A DNA stretch of 64,000 nt from Sphingomonas sp. ATCC 31555 (lineage in GTDB: Bacteria; Pseudomonadota; Alphaproteobacteria; Sphingomonadales; Sphingomonadaceae): positions 165,446-229,445 of the forward strand of contig NZ_ALBQ01000021.1 of the NCBI RefSeq assembly GCF_000282895.1, read 5' to 3'. Of the stretch, positions 19,966-28,205 are shown one piece after another. The notes beneath the pieces were generated by a model, which was not told the DNA's origin, did no database searches, and was given only the letters and a program-made list of their open reading frames with translations. The position numbers and the translations under genes were made by a program. Numbering within the stretch: the first letter of the stretch is position 1; the number at the start of each line of letters is the position of its first letter.

Positions 19966-20991
19966 ATGTCCAAGACGATGAAAGCTGCCGTAGTTCGCGA
20001 ATTCGGCAAGCCGTTGGTGATCGAGGAAGTGCCGGTGCCGGAGGTTGGCCCCGGCCAGATTCTTGTCCGCATTGCCGCCAGCGGGGTTTGCCACACCGAT
20101 CTTCACGCCGCCGAGGGCGATTGGCCGGTCAAACCCAAGCCGCCCTTCATCCCGGGCCATGAAGGCGTTGGCCATGTCGCGGCGGTTGGGGCTGGCGTGA
20201 CCCATGTGAAGGAAGGTGATCGGGTGGGCGTGCCCTGGCTCTACACCGCGTGCGGACACTGCATGCACTGCCTGGGCGGTTGGGAGACGCTGTGCGAGAG
20301 CCAGCAGAACACCGGCTATTCGGTGAATGGCGGCTTTGCCGATTATGTGCTGGCCGACCCCAACTATGTCGGCATCCTGCCCGACAAGGTAGGCTTCGTG
20401 GAGATCGCACCGGTGCTGTGCGCGGGCGTGACGGTCTACAAGGGGCTCAAGGTCACCGATACCAAGCCCGGCGACTGGGTCGCCATCTCCGGGATCGGCG
20501 GGCTGGGGCACATGGCGGTGCAATATGCCAAGGCGATGGGGCTCAACGTCATCGCGGTTGATATCGACGACGAGAAGCTGGCGCTGGCGCGGAAGCTGGG
20601 CGCCGAGCTGACGGTCAACGCCCGCCACGAGGATCCGGCGGCGTTCGTTAAGAAGGCGGTCGGCGGCGCGCGGGGCGTGCTGGTGACGGCGGTGTCGACC
20701 AAGGCGTTCCAGCAGGCGCTGGGCATGGTGGGGCGCGGCGGCACCGTGTCGCTCAACGGCCTGCCGCCGGGGGATTTCCCGCTGTCGATCTTCGACACGG
20801 TGCTCAACGGCATCACCGTGCGCGGCTCGATCGTGGGCACCCGGCTGGACCTGCAGGAGGCGCTCGATTTCGCCGGGCAGGGCAAGGTCCATGCGACCGT
20901 GGCGACCGAGAAACTTGAGAACGTCAACGGCGTGTTCGATCGGATGCGTAAGGGCGAGATCGAGGGCCGGATCGTGCTCGACATGGCCTGA
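19966..20991 (+). CDS. adhP: zinc-dependent alcohol dehydrogenase, AdhP type
   Basis: NAD-dependent, zinc-containing alcohol dehydrogenase of 341 residues. Catalytic-zinc residues are in SGVCHTD and PGHEGVGHV (GHE motif); the structural zinc is bound by the spaced cysteines in the CGHCMHC block and the following LCESQ; the Rossmann motif is [13 protein letters not shown]. The ATG at 19966 has AGGAG about 7 bases upstream. It is likely to interconvert ethanol and acetaldehyde, and with acs could feed ethanol carbon to acetyl-CoA, although the two genes are not linked. Confidence 0.95.
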   Translation: MSKTMKAAVVREFGKPLVIEEVPVPEVGPGQILVRIAASGVCHTDLHAAEGDWPVKPKPPFIPGHEGVGHVAAVGAGVTHVKEGDRVGVPWLYTACGHCMHCLGGWETLCESQQNTGYSVNGGFADYVLADPNYVGILPDKVGFVEIAPVLCAGVTVYKGLKVTDTKPGDWVAISGIGGLGHMAVQYAKAMGLNVIAVDIDDEKLALARKLGAELTVNARHEDPAAFVKKAVGGARGVLVTAVSTKAFQQALGMVGRGGTVSLNGLPPGDFPLSIFDTVLNGITVRGSIVGTRLDLQEALDFAGQGKVHATVATEKLENVNGVFDRMRKGEIEGRIVLDMA

Positions 20992-20998
20992 AGCGCCA

Positions 20999-21027
20999 TC
21001 GACAGGGGCGGCGGCGGTTCCTAAGCT
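20999..21027 (+). promoter_or_regulatory. probable thrC promoter, leaderless arrangement
   Basis: TCGACA (20999-21004, 5 of 6 consensus) and TAAGCT (21022-21027, 3 of 6) have a 17-base spacer, and seven bases separate the -10 from the ATG at 21035, placing the start of transcription at the start codon. There is no Shine-Dalgarno sequence. A 7-bp inverted repeat (GGGCGGC at 21006, GCCGCCC ending 21034) occupies the same interval. Confidence 0.4.
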
Positions 21028-21034
21028 GCCGCCC

Positions 21035-22258
21035 ATGCAGGACAATCTCACGGCCGAGCGGCCGAGCTTCGTCACCCATCTCGAATGCTCGATGACGGGC
21101 GAGACCTATGCGGCGGACCAGCTGCATGGGCTCTCGCGCGTCGGGCGGCCGCTGCTGGTGCGCTATGATCTGGCGGGGGTGGGCGCGGCGCTGACCCGCG
21201 ACGCACTGGAGGCGCGGCCGACCGATCTGTGGCGTTGGCGCGAGCTGCTACCGGTGCGGCGGGCGGAGAACATCGTCTCGCTGGGCGAGATCGAGACCCC
21301 GCTGATCGATATCCCAAAATCCGGCGGGCCGGGCGCGATCGTGAAGGACGAGGGCCGGCTGCCGACTGGCTCGTTCAAGGCGCGTGGCCTCGTGATGGCG
21401 GTGAGCATGGCGCGCGAGCTGGGCGTCACCCGCATCGCCATGCCGACCAACGGCAATGCCGGCGCGGCGCTCGCCGCCTATGCCGCGCGCTGCGGCATCG
21501 AGACGGTGATCCTCTGCCCCGAGGAGACGCCGGAGGTGAATGTTCGCGAGATCGCCGCGCAGGGCGCGCGGGTCTACCGGGTCAACGGCCAGATCGACGA
21601 ATGCGGCGCGATCGTCGGGCGGGGGGCGGTCGAGGGGCGCTGGTTCGACTTCTCGACGCTGAAGGAGCCCTACCGGATCGAGGGCAAGAAGACGATGGGG
21701 CTGGAGCTCGCCGCGCAGTGCGGCTGGGAGCTGCCCGACGCGATCTTCTATCCCACCGGCGGCGGCACCGGCCTGATCGGTATGTGGAAGGCGTTCGACG
21801 AGCTGGAGCGGCTCGGTTGGATCGGCGCGAAGCGCCCGCGCATGTACGCGGTGCAGGCCTCGGGCTGCGCGCCGATCGTCCGCGCGTTCGAGGCGGGCGA
21901 GGAGCATGCCGAGCGCTGGGAGAATGCCGCAACAGTCGCGGCGGGCATCCGCGTGCCGCGCGCGGTGGGCGACTTCCTGATCCTGCGCGCGGTGCGCGAG
22001 TCCGGCGGGCGCGCGCTGGCGGTGGGCGATCCGGCAATCCTCCAGGCGGTGGACGAGTGCGCCCGCAAGGACGGCCTGCTGCTCTGCCCCGAGGGTGGGG
22101 CGACGCTGGCGGCGTACCGGCAGGCGATGCGGGACGGGCTGGTCGACCCGGAGGAGCGGACAGTGCTGTTCAACTGCGCGACGGGGCTGAAATACCCGAT
22201 GCCCGAGGCCGGGACGTGGCTGGACAAGGATGCGGTGGGGGATCTGGGGGCGTTGTGA
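21035..22258 (+). CDS. thrC: threonine synthase
   Basis: PLP-dependent enzyme converting O-phosphohomoserine to threonine. The 407-residue frame has an N-terminal segment typical of the family (FVTHLECSMTGETY), the PLP lysine in LPTGSFKARG, the phosphate cradle TNGNAGAALAAYAARCG, and the glycine-rich PTGGGTGLIG. The block AVGDFLILRAVRESGG near the C-terminus is also characteristic. There is no ribosome site, consistent with a leaderless mRNA. A pyridoxal-dependent relative is possible, but the length and N-terminus favour threonine synthase. Confidence 0.88.
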   Translation: MQDNLTAERPSFVTHLECSMTGETYAADQLHGLSRVGRPLLVRYDLAGVGAALTRDALEARPTDLWRWRELLPVRRAENIVSLGEIETPLIDIPKSGGPGAIVKDEGRLPTGSFKARGLVMAVSMARELGVTRIAMPTNGNAGAALAAYAARCGIETVILCPEETPEVNVREIAAQGARVYRVNGQIDECGAIVGRGAVEGRWFDFSTLKEPYRIEGKKTMGLELAAQCGWELPDAIFYPTGGGTGLIGMWKAFDELERLGWIGAKRPRMYAVQASGCAPIVRAFEAGEEHAERWENAATVAAGIRVPRAVGDFLILRAVRESGGRALAVGDPAILQAVDECARKDGLLLCPEGGATLAAYRQAMRDGLVDPEERTVLFNCATGLKYPMPEAGTWLDKDAVGDLGAL

Positions 22259-22345
22259 GGGGATGAAGCCCTTTTGCTTGAAGGGCGTGTAGTGTCATGG
22301 CAGCGTGCACAGGTGTCCGAACGCTATTAGTCTCCGTCAGACTTC

Positions 22346-22795
22346 TTGAAGGGCATTATCGCGGAAGAGGTGGCGCTCGCCGACGGACCCCTTGCGCAGG
22401 CCAACCTCAATCTCCTCATCGAACTCACGCGGGATGCGGATCGCGCGAATCGCGACTGGGCCACCATGCTCCTGAGCCAGGAGGGAGGCGATACGCCTGC
22501 GGTGCGCGCGGTTCTTCTTGTTGCTGCGAGAGACGAAGACGAAGTCGTCCGAGCGGAGGCCGCGCTGGGGCTGGCAAGCCGCGATCCCGGACTGGCATTG
22601 CCGTGCGTGCAGGAAGCCCTGCGCGGGAACACCATTACCCCACCCATGCTGGAGGCGGCCGCGCTTTGCGCGCATCCCTCGCTGATCGAGGATCTGCGCG
22701 TCTGGGCGGAACCGTCCGACAACGCGTTCGCGGACAAGCTTGCCGCCGACGCATTGGCGGCCTGCCTGCGCGCTGAGCCGAGAGCGAATCGCTGA
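22346..22795 (+). CDS. HEAT-like repeat protein, N-terminus apparently interrupted
   Basis: About 149 residues of helical repeats (PLAQANLNLLIELTRDADRANRDWATMLL, VRAVLLVAARDEDEVVRAEAALGLASRD, MLEAAALCAHPSLIEDLRVWA) resembling HEAT or lyase-type HEAT-like repeats, usually protein-interaction modules. No ATG exists in frame: the candidates are TTG at 22346 and GTG at 22370, neither with a good ribosome site. Upstream in the same frame the codons from GTG at 22313 read MSERY, then TAG (22328-22330), then SPSDFLKGI, which looks like continuous coding sequence broken by an amber codon. It may therefore be a recent pseudogene or a gene with a downstream restart. Confidence 0.6.
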   Translation: MKGIIAEEVALADGPLAQANLNLLIELTRDADRANRDWATMLLSQEGGDTPAVRAVLLVAARDEDEVVRAEAALGLASRDPGLALPCVQEALRGNTITPPMLEAAALCAHPSLIEDLRVWAEPSDNAFADKLAADALAACLRAEPRANR

Positions 22796-22849
22796 CCTCC
22801 CCCTCCGTCAGGCCTGCGGCCTGCCACCTCCCCCTGGCGGGTGAGGATT
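22796..22849 (+). repeat. palindromic GC-rich repeat, copy L1
   Basis: Same orientation as the copy at 23300-23348, and identical to it at both ends (CCTCCCCCTCCG and the final CACCTCCCCC TGGCGGGTG AGGAT). The central hairpin differs in sequence but not in pairing: CAGGCC-TGC-GGCCTG here versus GCCGC-CTGC-GGCGGC there. It begins directly after the HEAT-like gene's stop codon. Confidence 0.8.
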
Positions 22850-22861
22850 GATCCGCCTTGC

Positions 22862-23293
22862 TCATCCTCCCCCGACAGGGGGAGGTGCCGCCGTAGGCGG
22901 CGGAGGGGGAGGTAGGCGAGCGGTTTGCAGAGTGGCCCTCCGCTCGATCGCGATCGTGAGGATTTGGCGCACCACGCCTTCGGTGTGGTTCAGAACGTCC
23001 GTTGCCGTGTAGCGGAGGATGCGCACGCCTTGTGCTTTCAACCATGCGTCGCGGGCGGCGTCGCGCTCCGGGCGGTGGCCGCGGGCATGGGCTTCGCCAT
23101 CCACTTCGATCGCGAGATGGGCTGGGGCGCAGTAGAAGTCCAGCACGTACGGACCGGCCGGGTGCTGCTTGCGGAAGCGCAAACCCGCTTCGTTTTGGCG
23201 CAGCGCGAGCCAAAGGGCGATTTCCGGAGGGGGCATTTCTTTGCGCAGGCGTTTGGCGTTGCGGCGGGGATTATCGGGACCTCCCAGGCGCAT
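22862..23293 (-). CDS. DUF559 domain endonuclease-like protein
   Basis: A 143-residue protein with the DUF559 fold, related to Vsr-type and restriction-like nucleases. Family features: an N-terminal helix with KEMPPPEIALWLALRQNEAG, the core LRFRKQHPAGPYVLDFYC with an Asp, and LAIEVDGEAH with the Glu-x-Asp, followed by RDAWLKAQGVRILRYTATDVL. The body ends near residue 126; the last 17 residues (LPPPPPPTAAPPPVGGG) are encoded by the inverted repeat at 22864-22912. The ribosome site GGGGGAGGG is supplied by the other repeat copy, 5 bases before the ATG. Nuclease activity is unproven for most members. Confidence 0.88.
   Translation of the reverse strand: MRLGGPDNPRRNAKRLRKEMPPPEIALWLALRQNEAGLRFRKQHPAGPYVLDFYCAPAHLAIEVDGEAHARGHRPERDAARDAWLKAQGVRILRYTATDVLNHTEGVVRQILTIAIERRATLQTARLPPPPPPTAAPPPVGGG
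22864..22912 (-). repeat. palindromic GC-rich repeat, copy L2 (left inverted end of the DUF559 cassette)
   Basis: By eye this 49-base copy is inverted relative to 23300-23348 and differs from it at three positions. It encodes the DUF559 protein's proline-rich tail; the stop codon shares its outermost base. Its centre forms a GCCGCC-GTA-GGCGGC hairpin. Confidence 0.85.
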
Positions 23294-23299
23294 CGCTTC

Positions 23300-23348
23300 C
23301 CTCCCCCTCCGCCGCCTGCGGCGGCACCTCCCCCTGGCGGGTGAGGAT
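23300..23348 (+). repeat. palindromic GC-rich repeat, copy R (right inverted end of the DUF559 cassette)
   Basis: A 49-base copy lying 6 bases before the DUF559 start codon on that gene's upstream side. Read on the minus strand, its inner end GGAGGGGGAGG provides the ribosome binding site. It ends 16 bases before the stop of the opposing acyl-CoA dehydrogenase gene. Confidence 0.85.
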
Positions 23349-23364
23349 TATTCCACCAAGCCCC

Positions 23365-25059
23365 TCAAGCCGCGAAGGCCTCCGCCTCCACCGCATACAG
23401 CACCGCCGCCTTCGCCATCGCCGCCGCGCGCAGACCGAGCGCTTCCGGCACGATCTGCTCGACATAGAAGCGCGCCGCTGCCTGCTTCATCTGGAAGAAG
23501 CCGGGCTCGCCGTCGCCCTGTGCCGCCAAGCGCCCGCTCTTCTCCATCAGCCAGCCGCACACCGCCACCGACAGCATGGTCAGGAACGGATAGCTCGCCG
23601 CCAGCCGGTCGTCGGCATCGCTGCCCAGCAGGTTGCGGCCGACCTCCTCGCAGGCGTCGATCAGCGAACGCAGTCCCGCGTCCCGTGCCTCGGCGCGCAT
23701 GTCTGCCAGCAGGCCGAGCAGCGTCGCGCCATTGTCCATGCTCAGCTTGCGGCCGACCAGGTCCGCGGCCTGGATGCCGTTGGTGCCTTCGTAGATCGGG
23801 GTGATGCGCGCGTCGCGGAAATGCTGGGCGGCACCGGTCTCCTCGATATAGCCCATGCCGCCATGGACCTGTACGCCCAGGCTCGCGACCTCGTTGCCGA
23901 TGTCGGTCGCATGCGCCTTGGCGAGCGGGGTGAGCAGCTCGACGCGCTTGTCCGCCTCGGCATCGCCGCTGCGGCCGCGATCCAGCTGGCCGAAGGCGTA
24001 ATAGACCAGCGCGCGCGCCGCCTGCGTCTGCGCCTTCATCCGCAGCAGCATGCGGCGGACATCGGGGTGCTCGATGATCGCGGTGGGGGCGCCGCCCCGG
24101 TAGCCCTGCACCCGCTCGCGGGCATAGGCGACCGCGCGCTGGGTGGCGCGCTCGGCAACCTGGACGCCCTGCAGGCCGACATTGAGGCGGGCATTGTTCA
24201 TCATCGTGAACATCGCGCGGATGCCGCCCAGTTCGGGGCCGATCAGCTCGCCGATGCAGTCGTCATGGTCGCCGAAGCTCAGCACGCAGGTGGGCGAGGC
24301 GTGGAGGCCCATCTTGTGCTCGATCGAGACGACCTTGATATCGTTGAAATCGCCCGGCGTCCCGTCCTCCTTGAGCCGGAACTTGGGCACCAGGAACAGC
24401 GACAGGCCCTTGGTACCCGCCGGCGCGCCCGGCGTGCGGGCCAGTACCAGATGCACGATATTGTCGGCCATGTCGTGATCGCCGAACGAGATGTAGATTT
24501 TGGTGCCCTTGATCTTCCACTTGCCGTCGCCCGCGGGCTCGGCCTTGGTCTTCACCGCGCCGACGTCCGAACCCGCCTGCGGCTCGGTGAGGTTCATCGT
24601 GCCGGTCCATTCGCCGGTCGCCAGCTTGGGCAGATACAGCGCCTGCTGCTCGGCCGAGCCGTGATGGTGGAGCGCTTCGACCGCGCCGACGGTCAGCACC
24701 GGGCATAGGCAGAAGCCCATGTTGGCGGTGCCCAGCGTCTCCAGCACCGCCACCGACAGGCTGACCGGCAGGCCCTGGCCGCCATGCTCGGTCGGCGAGC
24801 CGATCGTGCCCCAGCCGCCCTCGACATAGGCGCGATAGGCGGCGGCGAAGCCTTCGGGCATTCTCACGCCGTGTTCGGTCCAGCGCGCGCCTTCGGTATC
24901 GCCCAGCCGTTCAAGCGGCGCCCATTCGCCCGCGGCGAACTGGCCGGCGCCGTCGAGCACGGCGTCGAGCAGGTCGGGCGTGGCCTCTTCGCTGATCTCG
25001 GACAGGCGGACGATATGGTCGAGCACGAAACGCTGCTCGGCGGTGGCGGGGGTGAACAT
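23365..25059 (-). CDS. acyl-CoA dehydrogenase with C-terminal extension (DmdC/FadE-like)
   Basis: FAD-dependent acyl-CoA dehydrogenase of 564 residues. The FAD/substrate block LTEPQAGSDVGAVKT is at about residue 160; IEHKMGLHASPTCVLSFGD and the C-terminal QVHGGMGYIEETGAAQHFRDARITPIYEGTN with its helical extension mark the long acyl-CoA dehydrogenase subgroup that includes methylthiopropanoyl-CoA dehydrogenase. The start at 25059 follows AGAGAGG; it is divergent from tsaC by about 48 bases. The chain length of the substrate cannot be read from the sequence, and no other beta-oxidation genes are nearby. Confidence 0.9.
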   Translation of the reverse strand: MFTPATAEQRFVLDHIVRLSEISEEATPDLLDAVLDGAGQFAAGEWAPLERLGDTEGARWTEHGVRMPEGFAAAYRAYVEGGWGTIGSPTEHGGQGLPVSLSVAVLETLGTANMGFCLCPVLTVGAVEALHHHGSAEQQALYLPKLATGEWTGTMNLTEPQAGSDVGAVKTKAEPAGDGKWKIKGTKIYISFGDHDMADNIVHLVLARTPGAPAGTKGLSLFLVPKFRLKEDGTPGDFNDIKVVSIEHKMGLHASPTCVLSFGDHDDCIGELIGPELGGIRAMFTMMNNARLNVGLQGVQVAERATQRAVAYARERVQGYRGGAPTAIIEHPDVRRMLLRMKAQTQAARALVYYAFGQLDRGRSGDAEADKRVELLTPLAKAHATDIGNEVASLGVQVHGGMGYIEETGAAQHFRDARITPIYEGTNGIQAADLVGRKLSMDNGATLLGLLADMRAEARDAGLRSLIDACEEVGRNLLGSDADDRLAASYPFLTMLSVAVCGWLMEKSGRLAAQGDGEPGFFQMKQAAARFYVEQIVPEALGLRAAAMAKAAVLYAVEAEAFAA

Positions 25060-25107
25060 CAGGCCTCTCTCTTGTGATCTTGTTGCAGCCAATATAGCGC
25101 CTTGCGG

Positions 25108-26040
25108 GTGACCCCAGCAAATCCGCGCATCTTACCCTACGGCGAGGCCGCGCTCGGCGAAGCGGCGGCGCTGATTCGGCGCGGCGCCTGCGTCGCGGTG
25201 CCTACCGAAACCGTCTACGGGCTCGCCGCCGACGCGACCGATTCGGATGCCGTCGCGGGCATTTACGCGGCCAAGGGGCGGCCCTCGTTCAATCCGCTGA
25301 TCGTGCATGTCGCGGATATGGCAATGGCCGAGACGATCGCCCGCTTCGACGACCATGCCCGCGCGCTGGCCACGCGCTTCTGGCCGGGGCCGCTGACGAT
25401 GGTGCTGCCGCTGGCGAATGGCTCGCCGATCGCCAGTCTCGTTACCGCCGGCCTGCCCACCGTGGCGCTGCGCATGCCGGATCACCGCGCGATGCAGGGG
25501 CTGATCCAGGCGAGCGGCCGGCCGCTCGCCGCGCCCTCGGCCAATGCCAGCGGCGGCATCAGCCCGACGCGTGCCGCCCATGTCGCCGCGAGCCTGGCGG
25601 GACGCATCCTTTTGGTGATCGACGATGGCGCGACGCGGGCGGGGATCGAGTCGACCATCGTCGAACCCGCGACGCAGCGAATCCTGCGGCCCGGGCCGGT
25701 GACGGCCGAGGAACTGCCCGGCTATCGCACCGGCACCACGCCCGGCGCAGTGACGGCGCCGGGGCAACTCGCCAGCCATTACGCGCCGGCCAAGCCGTTG
25801 CGGCTCGATGCGCGGGTGGCAGCGGCGGGAGAGTGGCTGATTGGGTTCGGCCCGATCGCCGGCGATGACAGCCTTTCTGCCACCGGCGATCTGCGCGAGG
25901 CCGCTGCGCGCCTGTTCGATGCGCTGCATCGTGCCGATGCGTCCACCCGTTCCAGCATCGCCATCGCGCCGATCCCGGAGCAGGGCCTTGGCCAAGCCAT
26001 CCGCGATCGCCTCGCGCGCGCCGCGCATCCACGCGGCTGA
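25108..26040 (+). CDS. tsaC: L-threonylcarbamoyladenylate synthase, Sua5 type
   Basis: Makes threonylcarbamoyl-AMP for the t6A37 modification of ANN-decoding tRNAs. About 310 residues, so it is the longer Sua5 form: an N-terminal YrdC domain (VPTETVYGLAADATD, KGRPSFNPLIVHV, WPGPLTMVLP, RPLAAPSANASGGISPT) joined by a linker containing the substrate-gating PGQLASHYAP to a C-terminal Rossmann-like domain. GTG at 25108 is chosen; a TTG at 25102 is in frame. Neither has a ribosome site, and a TATAGC box lies only 9 bases before the GTG. Confidence 0.92.
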   Translation: MTPANPRILPYGEAALGEAAALIRRGACVAVPTETVYGLAADATDSDAVAGIYAAKGRPSFNPLIVHVADMAMAETIARFDDHARALATRFWPGPLTMVLPLANGSPIASLVTAGLPTVALRMPDHRAMQGLIQASGRPLAAPSANASGGISPTRAAHVAASLAGRILLVIDDGATRAGIESTIVEPATQRILRPGPVTAEELPGYRTGTTPGAVTAPGQLASHYAPAKPLRLDARVAAAGEWLIGFGPIAGDDSLSATGDLREAAARLFDALHRADASTRSSIAIAPIPEQGLGQAIRDRLARAAHPRG

Positions 26041-26481
26041 ATCCGCCGCACCGCCGCGTCAAAGCAAATAACAGCCTTGCCAGCCAGGCTAGTTACAGAT
26101 TGTTGCAATTAATTTCTGCCGGCACTGGTGACGTGTCCACGACATTACAACGATGCGTGCAGGTTATAGGTCGATAGCCAGTAATTCGCACGATGGTGAG
26201 CGCCTCAAAAACGTCGTTCACGTGAGAATCGAGGTTGTTGCGGTCTCAATTCGGGTAATCGGTATACGATCTCTTCTTTACACCCGCCCACAAACTTTTA
26301 CCGTTGTACGGCCGCACAGCCCGCGAAAGACAGACGGGCGAGACGGTGACTGGCGGATGTTCGAATTATTTGAGCCGCGGTACGATTTCTCGGCTGCGGT
26401 TCCATGTTCGATTGTCTGCTGAGGATGCGCGGAACCCGGACAATATAGGCGGCTTGCTTGCACCTGTGTTGTTCGCAATCA
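26041..26481. other. gene-poor interval of lower GC content
   Basis: About 440 bases between tsaC and msrA hold no convincing gene. Composition is visibly closer to 50% GC than the neighbouring coding DNA, with clusters such as GCAATTAATTTC and CACAAACTTTTACC. Short frames inside it lack ribosome sites and family features. Possible contents are an unrecognised small RNA, decayed horizontally acquired DNA, or regulatory DNA. No tRNA fold or known riboswitch was recognised. Confidence 0.5.
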
Positions 26482-26505
26482 GCGGCTGGTCTTGCGACCA
26501 GCCGC
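26482..26505. terminator. perfect stem-loop downstream of msrA
   Basis: GCGGCTGGTC (26482-26491) and GACCAGCCGC (26496-26505) form a perfect 10-bp stem with a TTGC loop, 34 bases beyond the msrA stop. There is no T-run on either strand, so it may be a transcript-stabilising hairpin or the 3' end of something in the preceding gap rather than a classical terminator. Confidence 0.5.
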
Positions 26506-26539
26506 GGTCTCGAACGCCCCCCGTGGAGAGGGCGCGGCC

Positions 26540-27085
26540 TTACGCTGCCGTGCCCTCTTTCACCTTGTTGGCGAAGCTCTTGCGCAGCTTGCGGAGCTTG
26601 GGCGGAATCACGGCGAGGCAATAGGGATTGCGCTGGCCTTCGCCTTCCCAATATTCCTGATGATAGTCTTCGGCAGGCCACCATTGGCCGAGCGGCTCGA
26701 TCGCGGTGACGATCGGCTGCGGCCAATCCGGGCGGGCACGCTCCAGCGCGTCCAGCGCCTCGCGCTCCTGCTCTGCCGAATGCGGGAAGATCGCCGAGCG
26801 ATATTGGGTCCCCACATCGTTGCCCTGGCGATTGAGCTGCGTCGGATCATGCGTGGCGAGGAAGATGTCGAGCAGCTGGCCATAGCTGACCACGTCGTTG
26901 TCGAAGGTCACCCGGATCGCTTCGGCATGGCCCGTCGTGCCGCTGCACACTTCCTTGTAGGTGGGGCTTTCCTTGGTGCCGCCGATATAGCCGCTCTCGA
27001 CCGCCTGCACGCCGATCACATCCTTGAAAACTGCTTCGGTGCACCAGAAGCATCCTCCTGCGAGGGTAGCCGTTTCGATCGTCAT
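26540..27085 (-). CDS. msrA: peptide-methionine (S)-S-oxide reductase
   Basis: Repairs oxidised methionine (S-epimer) in proteins. Signature GGCFWCTE places the catalytic cysteine at residue 12; SGYIGGTKESPTYKEVCSGTTGHAE and DPTQLNRQGNDVGTQYRSAIF are family blocks. 181 residues, cytoplasmic (no signal). The ATG at 27085 follows AAGGAG by about 6 bases. msrB is not adjacent. Confidence 0.97.
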   Translation of the reverse strand: MTIETATLAGGCFWCTEAVFKDVIGVQAVESGYIGGTKESPTYKEVCSGTTGHAEAIRVTFDNDVVSYGQLLDIFLATHDPTQLNRQGNDVGTQYRSAIFPHSAEQEREALDALERARPDWPQPIVTAIEPLGQWWPAEDYHQEYWEGEGQRNPYCLAVIPPKLRKLRKSFANKVKEGTAA

Positions 27086-27153
27086 TACGAGGAACTCCTT
27101 GCTTGTCGCTCAAAGATAGGGTGGAGGTAGGGGCGGACAAAGGGGGGACCATC

Positions 27154-28152
27154 ATGCGCGACGGAACGGTGTTGGTTACGGGTGGTGCGGGCTATATCGG
27201 CAGCCATGCGGTGCTGGCGCTGCTGGATGCCGGCTGGTCGGTTGTCGTGATCGACAATCTGGTGACCGGCTTCGACTGGGCGGTGGACTCGCGCGCCAAG
27301 CTCGTCGTGGCCAATATCGACGATGCCGAAGCGGTGCGATCGGCGATCCGCGCGCACGGCGTCACGGCGGTGATGCACTTTGCCGGATCGGTGGTGGTGC
27401 CGGAATCGGTGACGGACCCGCTCAAATATTATCGCAACACCCCCGCCGCCAGCCGGTCGCTGATCGAAAGCGTCGTGGCGGAAGGCGTCCGCCACTTCAT
27501 CTTCTCGTCGACCGCCGCCACCTATGGCATCCCGGAAAAGGTGCCGATCCGCGAAGACAGCCCGAAGGCGCCGATCAATCCATATGGCATGTCGAAGCTG
27601 ATGACCGAGATCATGCTGAAGGACGTCGCGGCGGCGCATCCGATGAACTATTGCGCTTTGCGCTACTTCAACGTCGCCGGCGCGGATCCGCAGGGGCGCA
27701 GCGGACAATCGACCATCGGGGCGACGCATCTGATCAAGATTGCCGTGGAAGCGGCCACCGGCAAGCGCAGCCATGTCGGCGTTTACGGCACCGATTTCGC
27801 GACCGCCGACGGCACCGGCGTGCGCGACTATATCCATGTCAGCGATCTTGCCGCCGCCCATGTCGATGCGCTCGATCTGCTGATCGCGCGGCCGCAGGAA
27901 AGCCACACGATGAACTGCGGCTATGGCCGGGGATTCTCGGTGCTGGAGGTGCTGGACGCTGTTGATCGCGTGACCAACATGACGATCGAACGCAAGTTGG
28001 AGGGCCGCCGCGCCGGCGATCCCGATGCATTGGTGGCAGATAACAGCGCGATCCTCGCCGCCCTGCCATGGCGCCCCAAGTATGACGACCTGAACGGCAT
28101 CGTTCGCGACGCGCTGGCATGGGAGCGCAAGCTCGCCGAACGCGGGCGTTAG
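27154..28152 (+). CDS. galE: UDP-glucose 4-epimerase
   Basis: Interconverts UDP-glucose and UDP-galactose for envelope polysaccharide or galactose use. NAD-binding GGAGYIGSH is at residues 10-18; the catalytic Tyr144 and Lys148 are in YGMSK; CALRYFNVAGADP and VRDYIHVSDLA are standard GalE blocks. 332 residues. The ATG at 27154 is preceded by AGGGGGG; the frame runs open upstream to 27103 without support. It could serve the same sugar pathway as galM, which is unlinked. Confidence 0.95.
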   Translation: MRDGTVLVTGGAGYIGSHAVLALLDAGWSVVVIDNLVTGFDWAVDSRAKLVVANIDDAEAVRSAIRAHGVTAVMHFAGSVVVPESVTDPLKYYRNTPAASRSLIESVVAEGVRHFIFSSTAATYGIPEKVPIREDSPKAPINPYGMSKLMTEIMLKDVAAAHPMNYCALRYFNVAGADPQGRSGQSTIGATHLIKIAVEAATGKRSHVGVYGTDFATADGTGVRDYIHVSDLAAAHVDALDLLIARPQESHTMNCGYGRGFSVLEVLDAVDRVTNMTIERKLEGRRAGDPDALVADNSAILAALPWRPKYDDLNGIVRDALAWERKLAERGR

Positions 28153-28205
28153 GATCCGGCGTCCGGCCGGGATAGGTTGGCCTCGCTTCGAAAAGGGGAA
28201 AGCAG

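Noticed and set aside
22796..22913. The GC-rich palindromes as ordinary transcription terminators
   Set aside because: There is no T-run, three near-identical copies occur within 600 bases, and two of them form ends of the DUF559 gene, so a repeat-family explanation fits better. A side role in termination is not excluded.
22864..23348. The DUF559 cassette as a classical insertion sequence
   Set aside because: Terminal inverted repeats are present, but no target-site duplication is visible outside them and DUF559 is not a known transposase, so I report it as a repeat-bounded cassette and not as an IS.
26153..26422. 89-codon plus-strand frame in the gap between tsaC and msrA
   Set aside because: No ribosome site, no recognisable motif, and a composition unlike the coding DNA around it.
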